Positions 1 to 8,228 are shown, counted from the stretch's first letter. The stretch: 35,501 nucleotides of DNA from Candidatus Coprenecus stercorigallinarum (GCA_018711305.1 DVIL01000028.1:1-35501); one strand, 5' to 3'. The notes: generated from the letters alone by a model not told the origin. Program-made: numbers and translations.

Positions 1-2
1 TC

Positions 3-548
3 ATCACACGGCTGTCACAATATGGCAGCAAAGTCCGTAACAACATTTTCAGGCTTACGGATTTCTATACGCTGTTCTATTACAAGTTTATTGAATCCAA
101 CAACACCAAGGATGACAGATGGTGGAGTAACAACATGGATTCTCGCAGTGTATCCGCATGGATGGGACTGAGTTTTGAACTGGTATGTCTGAGCCATCAT
201 AAACAGATTAAAGGTGCACTCGGAATCGCAGGGGTGGGAACCTCCATATCCACATGGCGGAGCAAAGCCGACACGGAAAAAGGGATACCCGGTTTTCAGA
301 TTGACATGATAATCGAGCGGGCAGACAGAATTATCCACCTGTGCGAAATGAAATTCAGTACAGACCAATATGGCATAACTGACAGCTATGAGATGAAGCT
401 GAGGGAGCGGATGGGGTTGTTTCGGATGGCGACAAAAAACAAGAAATCGCTTGTAATCACTTTTGTGACGACATATGGCGTCGTGGGCGGAAAACATAAA
501 AGCATCGTCCATAGCGAAGTTACTATGGACGACCTCTTTCAAGCATGA
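3..548 (+). CDS. ATP-binding protein, C-terminal part (DUF234-like), 5' partial
   Basis: The reading frame is open from base 3 with no start codon, so this is the 3' end of a gene that begins outside the window. The visible 181 residues resemble the C-terminal half of AAA_14/DUF234 ATPases. An RLTDFYTLFYYKF-type stretch links the ATPase to a PD-(D/E)xK-like domain, with GFQIDMIIER followed by HLCEMKFS giving the D...E-x-K pattern. The Walker motifs would lie upstream. These ATPases are common, often horizontally acquired genes of unclear role in Bacteroidota. An ATG at 135 also opens this frame, but the family match starts before it, so I do not regard it as the start. The composition is AT-richer than the genes after 2400. 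Confidence 0.75.
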   Translation: MTRLSQYGSKVRNNIFRLTDFYTLFYYKFIESNNTKDDRWWSNNMDSRSVSAWMGLSFELVCLSHHKQIKGALGIAGVGTSISTWRSKADTEKGIPGFQIDMIIERADRIIHLCEMKFSTDQYGITDSYEMKLRERMGLFRMATKNKKSLVITFVTTYGVVGGKHKSIVHSEVTMDDLFQA

Positions 549-601
549 GGATGCAGAGAAAAAGCCTTTGCCATTTTTATACAAAAGGAACTTCCCTTGA
601 A

Positions 602-757
602 TTAATTATCATTCTCGATGCCTCTCACGCCCTCCTTGAAACTACGTACCCCTTTACCCAGACCTTTCATGAGTTCAGGAATTTTCTTGCCGCCGAAAAA
701 CAGCCGGACAATCAATACGATGAAGATTATTTCTTGAGTTCCTATCCCAAACATCAT
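602..757 (-). CDS. tatA: Sec-independent translocase TatA/TatE-type protein (51 aa)
   Basis: A small gene reading MMFGIGTQEIIFIVLIV, then RLFFGGKKIPELMKGLGKG, then VRSFKEGVRGIENDN. This is the TatA/TatE plan: short N-terminus, one membrane helix (about residues 5-21), the FGxKKIPEL hinge and an amphipathic helix ending in an acidic tail. TatA oligomers form the pore that exports folded twin-arginine proteins across the inner membrane. The start codon overlaps the stop of the upstream gene (TAATGATG), so translation is probably coupled; the second ATG at 754 is an equal candidate. One oddity is an Arg at residue 18, at the end of the membrane helix where I would expect a hydrophobic residue. 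At 51 aa it is at the short end for the family. No tatC is visible nearby, so function depends on a partner elsewhere. Confidence 0.8.
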   Translation of the reverse strand: MMFGIGTQEIIFIVLIVRLFFGGKKIPELMKGLGKGVRSFKEGVRGIENDN

Positions 758-1153
758 TACTTGCGTATTAGGTATTTGACAAACAGATAACCGCCGAAGA
801 TTTGCAGCAGCATGCCCGGCACTCCTATGCGAAAATCCTGGACGGCATCATAGAAATTGCCTGATAGAAAAGTACCACCGCCAGCATAAGCGGCAATGGC
901 CAGCAATACGGATTTAAGCAGGATGGAGGGGAGTGAACCAAAGGCCGGCATCCCGAACATCAGGGAATTGACAAGCGGTGAAGCTACCGTCGTCATCAGT
1001 CCGGCTTTCCATCCGTATTTATAAGCACCGACAAGAGTGAAGAAATAGATGGAAAAGTTGGGGCAATGCGATATTGCCCATTACAAATAATGCGGCTACC
1101 AGATAAGTCTTAGCTTTATAGCCCAGATTGTAAAGTCTTGCTGTTGTCTGCAT
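757..1153 (-). pseudogene. Broken membrane protein gene, ECF transporter S-component-like
   Basis: From ATG 1153 the frame reads MQTTARLYNLGYKAKTYLVA and continues ALFVMGNIALPQLFH. It then runs into TAA at 1020-1022. The neighbouring frame carries the continuation IYFFTLVGAYKYGWKAGL and goes on to the C-terminus GMLLQIFGGYLFVKYLIRK. The two parts together look like a small multi-helix membrane protein similar to S-components of ECF vitamin transporters. The product is short for that family. The jump from the LPQLFH stretch to the IYFF stretch, and a second abrupt AGGGTFL join, suggest internal deletions, the first with a frameshift. It overlaps tatA by one base. The family name rests on remembered similarity and is moderate; the frameshift is seen directly. 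Confidence 0.55.
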
Positions 1154-1197
1154 AATATACTGTTTTTAGAGTTAAATATTGACGTTAAAGCCACCCA

Positions 1198-1802
1198 TCA
1201 CCGTAGCTCCCGGCATGGGATAGCCGGCATTGATTTCATTGTATATCGCAACCATACTATATCTGTATCCCATCGTTCTACACTTTTAAGTTTCAGTCGG
1301 TAGGGATTACATCCTCTATCCGTTATGCAGTCAAATACAGCCGTCTGTCCCTGCCGTCCGTCAATGCCGGGAGCTACCATTATGCTTACCTCATCAACCA
1401 AGCCTGCCTCAAGGAAACCGCCGCAGATATGTCCACCTCCGACTACGGCAAGCCGCTTAACCCCGAACTGTTCTCCGAGTATGTCCATCGCACGGGACAA
1501 ATCAATACAGTCCCGCCCTGTGGCAATCCATGAAATGCCCTGTTCCCGCAAATGTTCCAAATATTCTTCCGTGACCTTTTCGCTTGTAATACAGAGTAAT
1601 GGATGTCCGTCTGCTTCTCCGGAAGCCCAGCGTAGCCTGCCACGTGTATCTGTTATTATGGTATATTCATCTGAACGTCAGAACAAAGACCGAGTTTCTC
1701 CAATGCGATATAATATTCATCCGTACTGAGTAGCCTCACCATCGGGCAATCAATACGACCATCGACCGAAGTCATCATGTGAACGAAAATGTAAGGTTTC
1801 AT
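1198..1802 (-). pseudogene. RibD C-terminal/dihydrofolate reductase-like protein, frameshifted
   Basis: The N-terminus MKPYIFVHMMTSVDGRIDCP (start 1802) is typical of RibD_C/DHFR-fold reductases. The frame stops after SDVQMNIP. The next frame supplies EYTIITDTRGRLRWASGEAD, then FGVKRLAVVGGGHICGGFLE and VDEVSIMVAPGIDGR, which form the substrate and NADPH-binding core. About 40 family residues appear to be missing at the join (near 1660-1680), so the lesion is a deletion with a frameshift, not one slipped base. Intact members reduce pyrimidine or pterin-like substrates with NADPH. An ORF with an internal ATG at 1560 remains open but lacks the N-terminal strand and the nucleotide site, so I expect no activity. 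Confidence 0.75.
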
Positions 1803-1833
1803 ATTTCTTCTTTTTTACTTTATTACGATGATG

Positions 1834-1871
1834 CAAAATTAAAATGGCGCACCGATGAATGGCGTGCCATT
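1834..1871 (-). promoter_or_regulatory. -7 box and imperfect palindrome upstream of the RibD-like pseudogene
   Basis: On the minus strand TAATTTTG (1841-1834) fits the Bacteroidota -7 consensus TAnnTTTG. Directly upstream lies AATGGCGCACC-N7-GGCGTGCCATT (1843-1871), an 11-base inverted repeat with two imperfect positions, one of them a G-T wobble. It covers the -33 area and looks like an operator. No regulator gene is adjacent. Confidence 0.45.
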
Positions 1872-1879
1872 ATTTTTGA

Positions 1880-2100
1880 TATTCGTATCAATTTTACATA
1901 GTCATATCCACATCTGTCGACCTGGTGCGCGTTGCCACGGAGGGCGTGGTGTATATCTCCTCTGACGGCAATTATTCGACGCTTATTCAGGCGGACGGTG
2001 GCAGCCGTATCCTGACGGTGCAGCTCGGTCAGCTTGAGGCGCTTATCTCCAAACAGCTGGTCAGAGACGGCAAGTACGTGAAGGAGTCCAGCCGATGGAA
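1880..2100 (+). pseudogene. LytTR DNA-binding domain remnant
   Basis: The frame reads ISTSVDLVRVATEGVVYISS, then DGNYSTLIQADGGSRILTVQ and LGQLEALI. This is the N-terminal half of a LytTR domain of the short, domain-only kind found in Bacteroidales. No ATG precedes it: the frame is closed by TGA at 1877-1879, and the only possible start (GTG 1925) lies inside the domain. After about 2080 the sequence no longer looks like LytTR; the expected R-x-G-x-S-hydrophobic-I-N segment is absent. The frame stays open to 2416, but it runs through the nqr terminator hairpin, so that extension is unlikely to be a real C-terminus. I read this as a gene truncated at both ends. Confidence 0.5.
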
Positions 2101-2326
2101 ATACTCCAGCCGACGCAGGGCATTGTGCCTTAAAGACGGTCAGTGCTTTATTGTCGAGACTCTTGAGATGGAGACATTTCCGCGTTTTTCGTATGTCCTC
2201 GAGGACTTGGATGTCGATGCTGCAGTCTATCTCGTCGGCGGTGAGTCATACGGTTATGGCCGTGATTGTGACGGAGAGAAGATAGAGTTCGGCATCTCAG
2301 TGCAGGCTGCACTGCTTGCCGTTGTG

Positions 2327-2372
2327 GCAAAAGAAAAGCCCGGACGATGTGGATATCCGTGTCGTCCGGGCT
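2327..2372 (-). terminator. Rho-independent terminator of the nqr operon
   Basis: A perfect 11-bp stem, AGCCCGGACGA (2337-2347) with TCGTCCGGGCT (2362-2372), has a 14-base loop. On the minus strand it is followed by TTTTCTTTT. It lies 39 bases after the nqrF stop codon. Confidence 0.9.
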
Positions 2373-2410
2373 GGTTTCTATACTGTCGGCTGCAGAAGTC
2401 CGCTGAGGGA

Positions 2411-3670
2411 CTATGAGCCGAAATTGTCGAAGAGGATGTTCTCGGGAGGTACTCCGAGGCTGTCGAGCATCTTGAGTACCGACTGGGTCATCATCGGAGG
2501 ACCGCACATCAGGTAGAGGCAGTCCTCGGGAGCCTCGTGGTTCTTGAGGTAGGTCTCGTAGAGGACGTTGTGCACGAATCCGACCTTGTATGCAACTCCT
2601 GCTGCATCGGCCTCGGGATCCTGACGGTCGAGGGCCAGATGGAACTTGAAGTTGGGGAAGTCGCGCTCTATCTCGTGGAAGTCCTCGAGGTAGAAGGCCT
2701 CTTTCAGGCTGCGGGCACCGTAGAAGAAGTTGACTTTGCGGCCGGTCTTCTCGGTCTTGAACAGATGCATGATGTGGCTTCTCATGGGAGCCATTCCGGC
2801 ACCGCCGCCGATGAAGATGAACTCCTGGTCTGCGGGTGCGTTGTCCGGGATGAAGAACTCTCCGTAAGGGCCCGAGATGATCACCTTGTCACCCGGCTTG
2901 CGGGAGAAGATGTAGGACGAGCTGATTCCGGGAGGCACGTTCATGAAGCCGCCCTTGGCCTTGTCGAAAGGAGGGGTGGCGATACGGACGTTCAGCATGA
3001 TGATGTCACCCTCTGCAGGATGGTTGGCCATGGAGTATGCCTTGAAGGTAGGCTCGGAGTTGTGTGCGTGCAGGTTGAATACGCCCATTTTCTCCCAGTC
3101 GGCCCTGTAGGGCTCCTCTATGTCCATATCCTTGTAGTCGATATCGTACTTGGGGATGTCGATCTGGATATAGCCGCCGGAGCGGAAGTTGAGGTGCTCG
3201 CCTGCGGGAAGCTTCACAACGAATTCCTTGATGAAAGTGGCGACGTTCCTGTTGCTTACCACCTCGCACTCGAGTTTCTTGATGCCGAGGATGCTCTGGG
3301 GTACGAGGATCTTGAGGTCCTCGCGCACCTTGACCTGGCAGCCGAGCCTCCAGTTGTTCTGCTGCTGCTTGCGGGTGAAGAAACCTACCTCGGTGGGCAG
3401 GATGCTGCCGCCGCCTGAAAGCACCTGGCATTTGCACATGCCGCAGCTTCCGCCGCCGCCGCAGGCAGAGGGAAGGAATATCTTCTCGTTGGAGAGGGTG
3501 GTCAGCAGGGAGGAGCCGGGATTGACATCGAGGACTCTCTCGCCGTTGTTGATGTCGATCTTGACATTGCCCTGAGGGGTCAGTTTGGCCTTGGCCACCA
3601 GCAGGAGAGCGACCAGTATCAGGGTCACTACAAGGAACGTGATAATTGATACGATAAGTATTGTAGTCAT
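2411..3670 (-). CDS. nqrF: Na+-translocating NADH:quinone reductase subunit F
   Basis: NqrF is the electron-input subunit of the inner-membrane Na+ pump. It oxidises NADH through FAD and passes electrons to a [2Fe-2S] centre. The 419-aa product has one N-terminal membrane helix (about 4-26), then a ferredoxin domain with C70, C76, C79 and C111. These positions equal those I recall for the Vibrio cholerae protein. The FAD motif is K210-A-Y212-S213, with Lys where Arg is usual. The NADH site shows GGGAGMAP and the C-terminal CGPPMM motif. It is the last gene of nqrABCDEF, 12 bases after nqrE and just before a strong terminator. Identification is secure; the effect of K210 is unknown and likely mild. 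Confidence 0.97.
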   Translation of the reverse strand: MTTILIVSIITFLVVTLILVALLLVAKAKLTPQGNVKIDINNGERVLDVNPGSSLLTTLSNEKIFLPSACGGGGSCGMCKCQVLSGGGSILPTEVGFFTRKQQQNNWRLGCQVKVREDLKILVPQSILGIKKLECEVVSNRNVATFIKEFVVKLPAGEHLNFRSGGYIQIDIPKYDIDYKDMDIEEPYRADWEKMGVFNLHAHNSEPTFKAYSMANHPAEGDIIMLNVRIATPPFDKAKGGFMNVPPGISSSYIFSRKPGDKVIISGPYGEFFIPDNAPADQEFIFIGGGAGMAPMRSHIMHLFKTEKTGRKVNFFYGARSLKEAFYLEDFHEIERDFPNFKFHLALDRQDPEADAAGVAYKVGFVHNVLYETYLKNHEAPEDCLYLMCGPPMMTQSVLKMLDSLGVPPENILFDNFGS

Positions 3671-3682
3671 ACGTCAGTCCTC

Positions 3683-4297
3683 CTATAATTGAATACCCAT
3701 GAAGCTCATGAATGCTATACCCATGAGACCGGTGATGATGAATGAGATTCCGAGGCCCTTGAGAGGCTTGGGAACGTTGGAGTATGCGAGTTTCTCACGG
3801 ATGGCCGCGATGGTCACGATGGCGAGGAACCAGCCGATTCCGGATCCGAGGGCATATACTGTCGCGTAACCGAGGTTGGCGAAATCCCTTTCCTGCATGA
3901 ACAGTGAGGCACCCATTACGGCGCAGTTCACTGCAATCAGGGGAAGGAAGATACCCAGTGAAGAGAAAAGGGCGGGAGAGAATTTCTCCACGATCATCTC
4001 CACGAGCTGGGTGATGGCGGCGATTACCGCGATGAATACTATGAAGCTCAGGAAGCTCAGGTCGAGGTCAGCAAGTGCGGGGCTGATCCAGGACATTGCT
4101 CCGGGAGTGAGGAAGAACTTGTTGAGCAGGTAGTTGATAGGCAGGGTAACGAGGATTACGAATATCACTGCGATACCCAGACCGAAAGCTGTCTTGACAT
4201 TCTTCGATACAGCCAGGAATGAGCACATCCCCAAGAAGTATGCGAAAATCATGTTGTCGACGAATATCGACTTGACAAATAGACTTAAATATTCCAT
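3683..4297 (-). CDS. nqrE: Na+-translocating NADH:quinone reductase subunit E
   Basis: NqrE is a six-helix inner-membrane subunit, homologous to RnfA and paired with NqrD. Together they hold an iron centre between the subunits that relays electrons across the membrane. The 204-aa protein starts MEYLSLFVKSIFVDNMIFAY and has the usual length and hydrophobic profile, with the conserved half-helix stretches GMCSFLAVSKNV and MGASLFMQERDF. It sits 15 bases after nqrD and 12 before nqrF in the canonical order. Confidence 0.96.
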   Translation of the reverse strand: MEYLSLFVKSIFVDNMIFAYFLGMCSFLAVSKNVKTAFGLGIAVIFVILVTLPINYLLNKFFLTPGAMSWISPALADLDLSFLSFIVFIAVIAAITQLVEMIVEKFSPALFSSLGIFLPLIAVNCAVMGASLFMQERDFANLGYATVYALGSGIGWFLAIVTIAAIREKLAYSNVPKPLKGLGISFIITGLMGIAFMSFMGIQL

Positions 4298-4312
4298 AGT
4301 GATGTGCCTTTA

Positions 4313-4924
4313 TTATTTTTCTATAAGCTCTTTCTGAATGCCTCTCTGCAGCCAGATGAACAGACCTACCAGAATCAGGGCCATGGGAGGCAGGATGATC
4401 AGGCCGTTGTTCATGTATCCGGCTTCATACCAGCCGGCAGGAATGATCTGATGTCCGAACAGTGTACCGGAACCCAGAAGCTCGCGGATGAAGGCCAGAG
4501 CCACGAGAATCATACCGTAGCCGAGACCGTTGGCGATACCGTCCACGAAAGAGGGCCAGGGCTTGTTGCCGAGGGCGAAAGCCTCGATACGGCCCATGAT
4601 GATACAGTTGGTGATGATCAGACCGACGTATACGGACAGCTGCTTGCTGACCTCATAGGCGTATGCCTTGAGGAACTGGTCGATGAGGATTACGAACAGC
4701 GATACGAGTACCAGCTGGACGATGATTCGTATACGGTTGGGAATCGTATTGCGCAGCAGGGATGCGAACAGGCTTGAGAATCCGGTCACGAATGTAACCG
4801 ACAGAGCCATCACGCAGGCAGGCTCAAGCTTTACGGTAACTGCCAGCGAGGAGCAGATACCCAAGACTAAGACCGTTACCGGGTTGGCCTTGAAAAACGG
4901 GTTTTGATATATTTCCTTTTTCAT
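4313..4924 (-). CDS. nqrD: Na+-translocating NADH:quinone reductase subunit D
   Basis: NqrD is the second six-helix subunit, homologous to RnfE. It has 203 aa, starting MKKEIYQNPFFKANPVTVLV and carrying GICSSLAVTVKLEPA and the GLIITNCIIMGRIEAFAL stretch, which mirrors the half-helix Cys motif of NqrE. The Cys residues in these two stretches fit iron ligands at the NqrD/NqrE interface. It starts 2 bases after the nqrC stop, which indicates tight translational coupling. Confidence 0.96.
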   Translation of the reverse strand: MKKEIYQNPFFKANPVTVLVLGICSSLAVTVKLEPACVMALSVTFVTGFSSLFASLLRNTIPNRIRIIVQLVLVSLFVILIDQFLKAYAYEVSKQLSVYVGLIITNCIIMGRIEAFALGNKPWPSFVDGIANGLGYGMILVALAFIRELLGSGTLFGHQIIPAGWYEAGYMNNGLIILPPMALILVGLFIWLQRGIQKELIEK

Positions 4925-4926
4925 GA

Positions 4927-5682
4927 TTATCTTTCAGCTTTCTGTTTTTCAAGATAAGGTTCATAATATTCGAGCCACTGGCGTATTGCATTCTCCAGGG
5001 CACGGCTGGTGATGGTACCGCCGGAGATGGCGTCGATTTCATGGGCAGAGCCTTCAGGGGCGCCTCCCTTGACAACTGTCACCGATACCAGGCTGCCTCC
5101 GTCGAAGATGGACTTGCCGATGAACTGGTTGCTGAAATTAGGCGTGGCTATCTCAGCGCCCAGACCGGGAGTCTCTCCCTTGTGGAGGAAGGTTGCACCG
5201 TAAATGGTGTTGTAGTCGTCCTTGAGGGATACATAGCCCCAGATAGGGCCCCACAGACCGGCTCCGTAGATGGGGAATATCTCTACCTTGCTGCCGTCGT
5301 CCAGAGTGCAGACGAAGACGGGGAGGGTGAGCTTTGACACATCGGGATTGGCCTGTTTCATGATATCATACTGGGATTTCAGGCCTGCTGTAAGGGCGAG
5401 GGAGAATGCGTCTCCATCCACTTTATTGCCCTGTGCATCGACCAGATAGGAGTCTGTGATGTATTTGTTGAACTCCTGTTCCACGTATGCGTTCTTGTCA
5501 GAAGCCTCATCGGCTCCCTGGCCGAGGTTGACCGAGGACAGAATGCTCTGGCGGGTCTCGGTGTTCACGTTGGCCTGCTGCTTGCCGCTCAGGGATACGG
5601 ACACGTACGCGAGAACAGCAGCCACGATCACCACCATGACGGTGGAGTAGATAATTGTATATGTGTTACTGTTGGTATTCAT
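4927..5682 (-). CDS. nqrC: Na+-translocating NADH:quinone reductase subunit C
   Basis: NqrC carries a covalently bound FMN on the periplasmic side, anchored by one N-terminal membrane helix (about 9-31). In the 251-aa product the flavinylation motif is D217-AISGG-T223, so T223 is the expected phosphoester-linked residue. Gly replaces the more common Ala before it. FMN is attached by the ApbE flavin transferase, and no apbE is seen in this window. The gene lies 14 bases after nqrB and 2 before nqrD. Confidence 0.96.
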   Translation of the reverse strand: MNTNSNTYTIIYSTVMVVIVAAVLAYVSVSLSGKQQANVNTETRQSILSSVNLGQGADEASDKNAYVEQEFNKYITDSYLVDAQGNKVDGDAFSLALTAGLKSQYDIMKQANPDVSKLTLPVFVCTLDDGSKVEIFPIYGAGLWGPIWGYVSLKDDYNTIYGATFLHKGETPGLGAEIATPNFSNQFIGKSIFDGGSLVSVTVVKGGAPEGSAHEIDAISGGTITSRALENAIRQWLEYYEPYLEKQKAER

Positions 5683-5696
5683 AGTGTGATTCTCCC

Positions 5697-6803
5697 TTAT
5701 TGATTGATTTGCGCTCTCTTGAGACGTTTCTTGATGTTCCTCTGAACTACACAGTAGTCAATCAGCGGAGCGAATGTGTTCATAAGCAGGATGGCCAGCA
5801 TCATTCCTTCCGGATATCCGGGGTTGAATACCCTGAGGATAATGGTGAATGCACCGATCAGGAAGCCGTAGATCCATTTTCCTGTCTCGGTCTGGGCCGA
5901 GGTTACAGGGTCGGTGGCCATGAATACCGCTCCGAATGCGAAGCCGCCCATGATCAGGTGCTCCCATGCGGGAAGCGCGAGGTAGGACGAAGCGTCAGGA
6001 GCGAGGGCGTTGCAGAGGTAGCCGATTGCCAGAGCTCCCACAACGGTGGACAGCATGATTTTCCAGCTTGCAACTCCGAAGAACAGCAGGATGGCTGCAC
6101 CGATGAGGATTGCAACGGTAGAGGTCTCACCGGGACATCCGGGAATGAATCCGAGGAACATGTCCAGGGCTGAGGGCATATTGTTGAAATTGCCGAGAGC
6201 AGCGTCCGCAAGGGGTGTTGCTCCGGAATATCCGTCTACGCCGGCGACCCAAACCTTGTCACCTGACATGCTGGAGGGGTAGGCGAAGAAGAGGAATGCC
6301 CTGGCGAGGAGTGCCGGGTTCCAGATGTTCATGCCTGTGCCTCCGAATACCTCCTTGCCGATGATGACTGCGAAGGCCACTGCGAGGGCGAGAATCCAGA
6401 GGGGGGTGGTGATGGGCACGATCAGGGGAATGATCATACCTGTTACCAGATATCCCTCATTGACCTCATGTCCGCGGATCTGTGCGGAGGCGAACTCTAT
6501 GCCCAGACCTACGATGTAGGATACCAGGTAGAGGGGAAGTATCTTGAGGAAGCCGAACCAGACCTTCTGCCAGAAGCCCATATCGATTCCGGCTGCGATG
6601 CTGTGCTGGTCTCCGATATTGTAGATACCGAAGAGGAAGGTGGGGATCAGGGCGACCACCACGATGATCATGACTCTCTTGAGGTCGTTGCAGTCCCTTA
6701 CGTGCGAGCCGCTCTTGGTGACGGTATTGGGCACTCTGAGGAATGACTGGAAGGCCTCGATGGTGGAGTCGAATATTGAGCCTTTTTTCTCTTTCTTTTC
6801 CAT
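5697..6803 (-). CDS. nqrB: Na+-translocating NADH:quinone reductase subunit B
   Basis: NqrB is the large membrane subunit. It forms the Na+ path and holds riboflavin, a covalent FMN and the quinone-side redox chain. The 368-aa protein shows many hydrophobic helices and the flavinylation motif D190-GYSGA-T196 followed by PLADAAL. It is somewhat shorter than the proteobacterial protein of about 415 aa. The conserved GKEVFGGTGMNIWNPAL segment (149-165) is present. It begins 4 bases after the nqrA stop. Confidence 0.96.
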   Translation of the reverse strand: MEKKEKKGSIFDSTIEAFQSFLRVPNTVTKSGSHVRDCNDLKRVMIIVVVALIPTFLFGIYNIGDQHSIAAGIDMGFWQKVWFGFLKILPLYLVSYIVGLGIEFASAQIRGHEVNEGYLVTGMIIPLIVPITTPLWILALAVAFAVIIGKEVFGGTGMNIWNPALLARAFLFFAYPSSMSGDKVWVAGVDGYSGATPLADAALGNFNNMPSALDMFLGFIPGCPGETSTVAILIGAAILLFFGVASWKIMLSTVVGALAIGYLCNALAPDASSYLALPAWEHLIMGGFAFGAVFMATDPVTSAQTETGKWIYGFLIGAFTIILRVFNPGYPEGMMLAILLMNTFAPLIDYCVVQRNIKKRLKRAQINQ

Positions 6804-6807
6804 ATTC

Positions 6808-8181
6808 TTATGCCATTTCTTTAATCATGAGGTCAATTCCCTTGGAAACGATAGCCTGTATGTCTATCTTCGAGGGGTCAATGTATTCACAGAGGGCGAA
6901 GTCCTCTTCGACAACCTCGTAGATGCCGAGCTGCTCCATCTTGTCGATGTCCTCGGCGATGATGGCCTTGAGCAGGTACACGGGATAGATGTTCATGGGG
7001 AACACCTGGGCGTACTTGTTGGTCATCACGAATGCTCTCACTCCTCCGTTGAGGTTGGAGTCCATCTTGTATCTCTTCTTGGGAGTCAGCCATGAGAAGT
7101 ATGTGGATGCGAAGCTGTACTTCTTGGTTCTGAAAGGCTTGGCCCATCCGAATGTCTCATAGTAGACGCCTTCGGTAATCAGAGAGATGCAGTCGTCGTA
7201 GAAGCCCAGATAGCCGTCCTTGCCGACATTGGTGCCGGTGAGGATATCTCCGCTGATGTAGCGTACGGGGCAGCCCTGCTGGAGCTTCTCCACGTTGTCG
7301 TTGACCATGTCGGCTATGCCGCTGAAGCACATGCCGCTGATACATTTGATATAGCCCGGGGTGCTTACGCGGGGGCCTCCTACGGCCACTGTCTTGCGCA
7401 TATCCACCTTGCCGGTGTTGAAGAAACGGCCCATGATGGCCAGCATCTGGAGATTGACGGTCCAGATCAGGTCACCCTTGTTGATGGGGCAGACGTGATT
7501 GATCTGCACTCCGACATTGCCGGCGGGGTGAGGTCCGTCGAAGATGTGGAACTCGACACCCGAGAGCTTGTGAAGGGGAGAGCTGGCATGGGTTTTGGCA
7601 TAGAGACCGAAGTGGATCTTGGGGGCTATGCGTGACAGCACATTTACTGCAGTCTGGATATTGTCCACCTCGTCTTTTAAGATGTAGTCATAGTCCGCGG
7701 CCAGTGGAGCGGTATTGAAGCCTGAAATGTAGACAGCATTGGGACGGACCTCAGGATTGGGGACAATCCCGTAAGGACGCTGCTTGATGCAGGCCCACAG
7801 ACCGCTTTCAAGCAGGGCGCTGATGGCCTGCTCGGCAGTGATGGCCTCGGGCTTGGGAAGATTGAACTCGGCATATACCGTTTCCGGGTCAGCCTTGACT
7901 CTGACTTCGAGAAGCTTTCTCTTCTCTCCTCTGACAATTTCGCTGACAGTGCCGCTCACCGGTGAGGTGAACTTGATCTCAGGTCTCTTTTTATCGACAA
8001 AAAGGACGGATCCTGCCTTTACGGCATCACCTTCCTTTACTGCGAGTTTGGGGATAAGACCTTTGAAATCGGTTGGTTTGACGGCAATTGTCTCAGAAAC
8101 TATACTCTTGAGGATCTGGGCTGCAGGTACACCCTCGATAGGTATATCGAGCCCTTGTTTCAATTTTATATAGTCAACCAT
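6808..8181 (-). CDS. nqrA: Na+-translocating NADH:quinone reductase subunit A
   Basis: NqrA is the peripheral cytoplasmic subunit of the complex and has been linked to quinone binding. The 457-aa product starts MVDYIKLKQGLDIPIEGVPA. It has the biotinyl/lipoyl-like fold segment VKEGDAVKAGSVLFVDKKRP (about 49-68) and no membrane helix, and is close to the usual 446-450 aa. It is the first gene of the six-gene operon, whose genes are separated by only 2-15 bases. A -7 box (TATATTTG) lies about 27 bases upstream in the short region shared with the divergent helicase gene. Confidence 0.96.
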   Translation of the reverse strand: MVDYIKLKQGLDIPIEGVPAAQILKSIVSETIAVKPTDFKGLIPKLAVKEGDAVKAGSVLFVDKKRPEIKFTSPVSGTVSEIVRGEKRKLLEVRVKADPETVYAEFNLPKPEAITAEQAISALLESGLWACIKQRPYGIVPNPEVRPNAVYISGFNTAPLAADYDYILKDEVDNIQTAVNVLSRIAPKIHFGLYAKTHASSPLHKLSGVEFHIFDGPHPAGNVGVQINHVCPINKGDLIWTVNLQMLAIMGRFFNTGKVDMRKTVAVGGPRVSTPGYIKCISGMCFSGIADMVNDNVEKLQQGCPVRYISGDILTGTNVGKDGYLGFYDDCISLITEGVYYETFGWAKPFRTKKYSFASTYFSWLTPKKRYKMDSNLNGGVRAFVMTNKYAQVFPMNIYPVYLLKAIIAEDIDKMEQLGIYEVVEEDFALCEYIDPSKIDIQAIVSKGIDLMIKEMA

Positions 8182-8207
8182 AACCTTTTATAAAATAAAT
8201 TTGGCTG

Positions 8208-8215
8208 CAAATATA
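8208..8215 (-). promoter_or_regulatory. Promoter -7 box of nqrABCDEF
   Basis: TATATTTG on the minus strand fits TAnnTTTG and lies about 27 bases before the nqrA ATG. A clear TTTG at -33 is not seen. It is interleaved with the opposing promoter in an 80-base divergent region. Confidence 0.55.
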
Positions 8216-8228
8216 GGTAAAACTTTTG

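Noticed and set aside
15-584. A 189-aa open frame on the minus strand at the window start
   Set aside because: It lies opposite the DUF234-like reading frame, which has recognisable family motifs; the minus frame has low-complexity composition and no motif.
2537-3418. A 293-aa open frame on the plus strand inside nqrF
   Set aside because: Val/Leu/Glu-rich antisense shadow of nqrF; the minus strand carries all NqrF motifs.
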